Assembly: GCA_024695315.1 (NCBI GenBank)
Contig: JAILIJ010000031.1
Location: 1 to 15,301, forward strand
DNA from: Bacteroidaceae bacterium
Lineage (GTDB): Bacteria > Bacteroidota > Bacteroidia > Bacteroidales > Bacteroidaceae
Length of the DNA: 15,301 nt
Reading direction: 5' to 3'
A model generated the notes under the pieces. That model searched no databases. It was not told where the DNA came from and worked only from the letters and a program-made list of their open reading frames with translations. Both the position numbers and the translations under genes were made by a program. Positions 13,280 to 15,301 of this stretch are shown here, piece after piece; position 1 is the first letter of the stretch, and every line of letters starts with the position of its first letter.

Positions 13280-15199
13280 CTATTCTGTTTTAAGGGAATT
13301 GGCAATATCTACCTCACTTGATACTATATGGTGTAAGATTATAGGAATTATAACTATAAACGTCAATATCATAATACTAAATCCAATAACCATTACGGAA
13401 AAAGATAGCATGAGATTAAAAGAAGTATAACACACCCACGTGAATATGGCACATATTGCGAGTCCTACAGGCAACGATGTTATAATAAGCCATAAATAAT
13501 GTGATATGTCCATAAATAATAGTCTCACTTCTGATGTGCCCAAAACCTTCCTTATCGCACGACTTCTGATCATATATCTATGTTCTATAATCATAATACA
13601 TATCATCGTCACGCCAATTATAAAAAAGCAAGTAATAGAGAAATAAAACATTCGCGGAAAAAGAAGTACATACTGGTCAGCATTATTCTTAACGCTATTC
13701 ATAAAATTTTTGTAAGTACTATTAAAACTCATAGACATAAGTGCTACTATAGCAAATGTCATAGCAAACTGGCAACGTAACAGCCAGTTTCTCAATTTAC
13801 GACTCTGAGGATCCATTCCTACTTTTGCTTTCAAAACGGATATCATAGGAGATTTAGTCGAATAATTGGCAACATAAATTCCAACTAATAATCCTAGTAA
13901 CAAAGCCAAAATGAATGTAGCAAAAACCATCTCAACATTATGGTTTAGGCTGAAACTTGTTATTACAAAATCATCTAAAACAGACATAACGTCAATCCTT
14001 ATTATAAGTAAAAATACTATTACAAAAGATATCAAAGACAATTTCACATACTTGAATATTATAGACATGTGTATCTGCCATTTGGGAGTTCCAAGGATGA
14101 ACCGCGTATTTATACTCTTCATTTTTGATGGTATCTCTGTCAAAGCTATATTCATCAAACAAAAGAATGCCATCAAAACCACAAATACAACCGCATATAA
14201 AGAAAGCTGAGCCACAGGACGATTTAGCCACCCAGAAGTTTCATTTCCTTTCATATTTCCAAAAGGATAAGCTGAGTATGATGTTTCTTGTAAATTAACA
14301 TACGCCGAAGCTATAATTTCATTTTCCACAGAATCATATCTTATCATATCGCTTTTATAATTCTTTGGATTGTCTACGAAATACTCTATTTTCTTTGACT
14401 CTTGAGGGAAATAGTGAGTCATATAATCTGCAACTTCTAAAAGAAAACTATTTTTTTTATCTATTTCCTTCAATTTAACAAAAATATAAAAGGGGAGTTT
14501 TTCTATAACTAATGGATAACTATCAGAAAGTAAGACAATACCATTTGGCAGCGTGCTATTAAGAGGAAAATCCTCATATATGGCAATAATTTTTTCTCTA
14601 TTATAAAACATTCCATCATACCACTCCAATATTCTTCCATAAGGAAACTTATTATGACCATACATGCGTTCCACTAAGGACCGACAAATCATCACACCAC
14701 GTTTTTTAGGTTTCTTCAATATATTATATTTATACTGAGAGGAATCTCCTGATGATACAATAGTAACAGGACTATCTACCAATTCTATATTATTTGAATT
14801 AAAATTCAAAAAATCCATCTTTCCACGAACTACAACTGGATTAAAAAGCTTGATATTATCAGCTGTGGTTAAATATACTTCAGCATTATTCACACATCCA
14901 AATCCTCTATCTATACATAAAAAATTTGTGGAAGTTTTATAATATCCGGTTACAGCTTCAACCTTATCATTATGCCTTAAATCATTCAATATTTTATTGT
15001 TTGTGTTGATCATATCATTTTTTATAAATGTTTGAATGACATACGTCCTATCATAGCCGCTAATACTTTTATTAAAATCAATACCGAATGATGATTGAAT
15101 CATAAAGAAATAGAAAGTAAAGAAAGTCAACGTAAGAACCAATATCGTCAAAACATTAACATACAAATCTCTCCTTCTATTTCTTATATTTATATTCAT
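13280..15199 (-). CDS. FtsX/MacB-type ABC permease with shortened second half
   Basis: This 639-aa inner-membrane permease partners the adjacent ATPase. By hydrophobicity there are eight membrane segments, at about 12-34, 331-354, 382-402, 422-444, 472-492, 516-538, 566-589 and 598-623. A large extracytoplasmic domain (about 35-330) follows the first. Both FtsX cores are recognisable from the cytoplasmic coupling helix motif after TM2 (MKSINTRFILGTPKWQI) and again after TM6 (RSRAIRKVLGTSEVRLLF). The second extracytoplasmic domain, expected between TM5 and TM6 in two-core Bacteroidetes permeases of about 800 aa, is reduced to about 23 residues. The gene is noticeably more AT-rich than purL or fcl. 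Substrate is unknown; relatives export peptides, drugs or lipoproteins. Confidence 0.88.
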   Translation of the reverse strand: MNINIRNRRRDLYVNVLTILVLTLTFFTFYFFMIQSSFGIDFNKSISGYDRTYVIQTFIKNDMINTNNKILNDLRHNDKVEAVTGYYKTSTNFLCIDRGFGCVNNAEVYLTTADNIKLFNPVVVRGKMDFLNFNSNNIELVDSPVTIVSSGDSSQYKYNILKKPKKRGVMICRSLVERMYGHNKFPYGRILEWYDGMFYNREKIIAIYEDFPLNSTLPNGIVLLSDSYPLVIEKLPFYIFVKLKEIDKKNSFLLEVADYMTHYFPQESKKIEYFVDNPKNYKSDMIRYDSVENEIIASAYVNLQETSYSAYPFGNMKGNETSGWLNRPVAQLSLYAVVFVVLMAFFCLMNIALTEIPSKMKSINTRFILGTPKWQIHMSIIFKYVKLSLISFVIVFLLIIRIDVMSVLDDFVITSFSLNHNVEMVFATFILALLLGLLVGIYVANYSTKSPMISVLKAKVGMDPQSRKLRNWLLRCQFAMTFAIVALMSMSFNSTYKNFMNSVKNNADQYVLLFPRMFYFSITCFFIIGVTMICIMIIEHRYMIRSRAIRKVLGTSEVRLLFMDISHYLWLIITSLPVGLAICAIFTWVCYTSFNLMLSFSVMVIGFSIMILTFIVIIPIILHHIVSSEVDIANSLKTE

Positions 15200-15231
15200 A
15201 CTATTTTATTTTGATAATCTCTTATGCTCCG

Positions 15232-15263
15232 CAAAAATACATGCTCAAAACTAATAAAACGAA
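15232..15263 (-). promoter_or_regulatory. Probable promoter of the ABC exporter operon
   Basis: On the minus strand TATTTTTG (15232-15239) fits the TAnnTTTG -7 element. TTCG (15260-15263), 20 nt upstream, is a 3-of-4 match to the TTTG -33 element. The -7 element ends 32 nt before the permease start, so the leader is about 25 nt. This places the promoter at the window edge and implies the permease is the first gene of its unit. Confidence 0.5.
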
Positions 15264-15301
15264 TAAATGTATATTAATTTTTATCCGTGTCCAAAATTTA
15301 T

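Overview
The window reads as a chromosomal segment of a Bacteroidales bacterium, most likely Prevotella or a close relative. The evidence is a full-length single-chain PurL, a GDP-fucose synthase of the longer gut-Bacteroidales type, a DUF4861 secreted protein, an ECF sigma/anti-sigma operon, Bacteroidetes-type TAnnTTTG promoter elements and few Shine-Dalgarno sites. The genus is inferred from remembered sequence character, not from a search.

Layout. Positions 1-300 are the 3' end of a YifB/ComM-type AAA+ ATPase gene on the plus strand. A 741-bp stretch without a convincing gene (301-1041) follows and holds repeats and hairpins. Next is purL on the minus strand (1042-4869), with a clear terminator and a plausible promoter. 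A second gene-poor gap (4870-5461) contains inverted repeats and what looks like an orphaned signal-peptide remnant. Positions 5462-8182 are a tight three-gene minus-strand operon: ECF sigma factor, single-pass putative anti-sigma factor, and an exported protein with two copies of a beta-rich domain. The reading frames overlap by 8 and 4 nt. The divergent intergenic region (8183-8566) carries a 22-bp tandem duplication over the sigma start codon and four 11-bp tandem repeats. On the plus strand come GDP-L-fucose synthase (8567-9772) and a secreted DUF4861 protein (9867-11096), closed by a strong hairpin. The last block is a two-component pair on the plus strand (11177-12517) facing an ABC exporter on the minus strand: permease 13280-15199, then ATPase 12542-13234.

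How the genes work together. PurL serves purine synthesis and Fcl makes GDP-fucose for surface glycans. The ECF operon looks like a cell-envelope signalling cassette, with the sigma factor probably held by the membrane protein and the exported protein as sensor partner or output. The final block resembles the common Bacteroidetes arrangement of an NtrC/NtrY-like two-component system beside a MacB/FtsX-type exporter, but three parts appear pared down. The regulator lacks the sigma-54 AAA+ domain, the kinase lacks membrane segments and a PAS domain, and the permease lacks its second large extracytoplasmic domain. I found no CRISPR array, tRNA, rRNA, transposase or complete mobile element.
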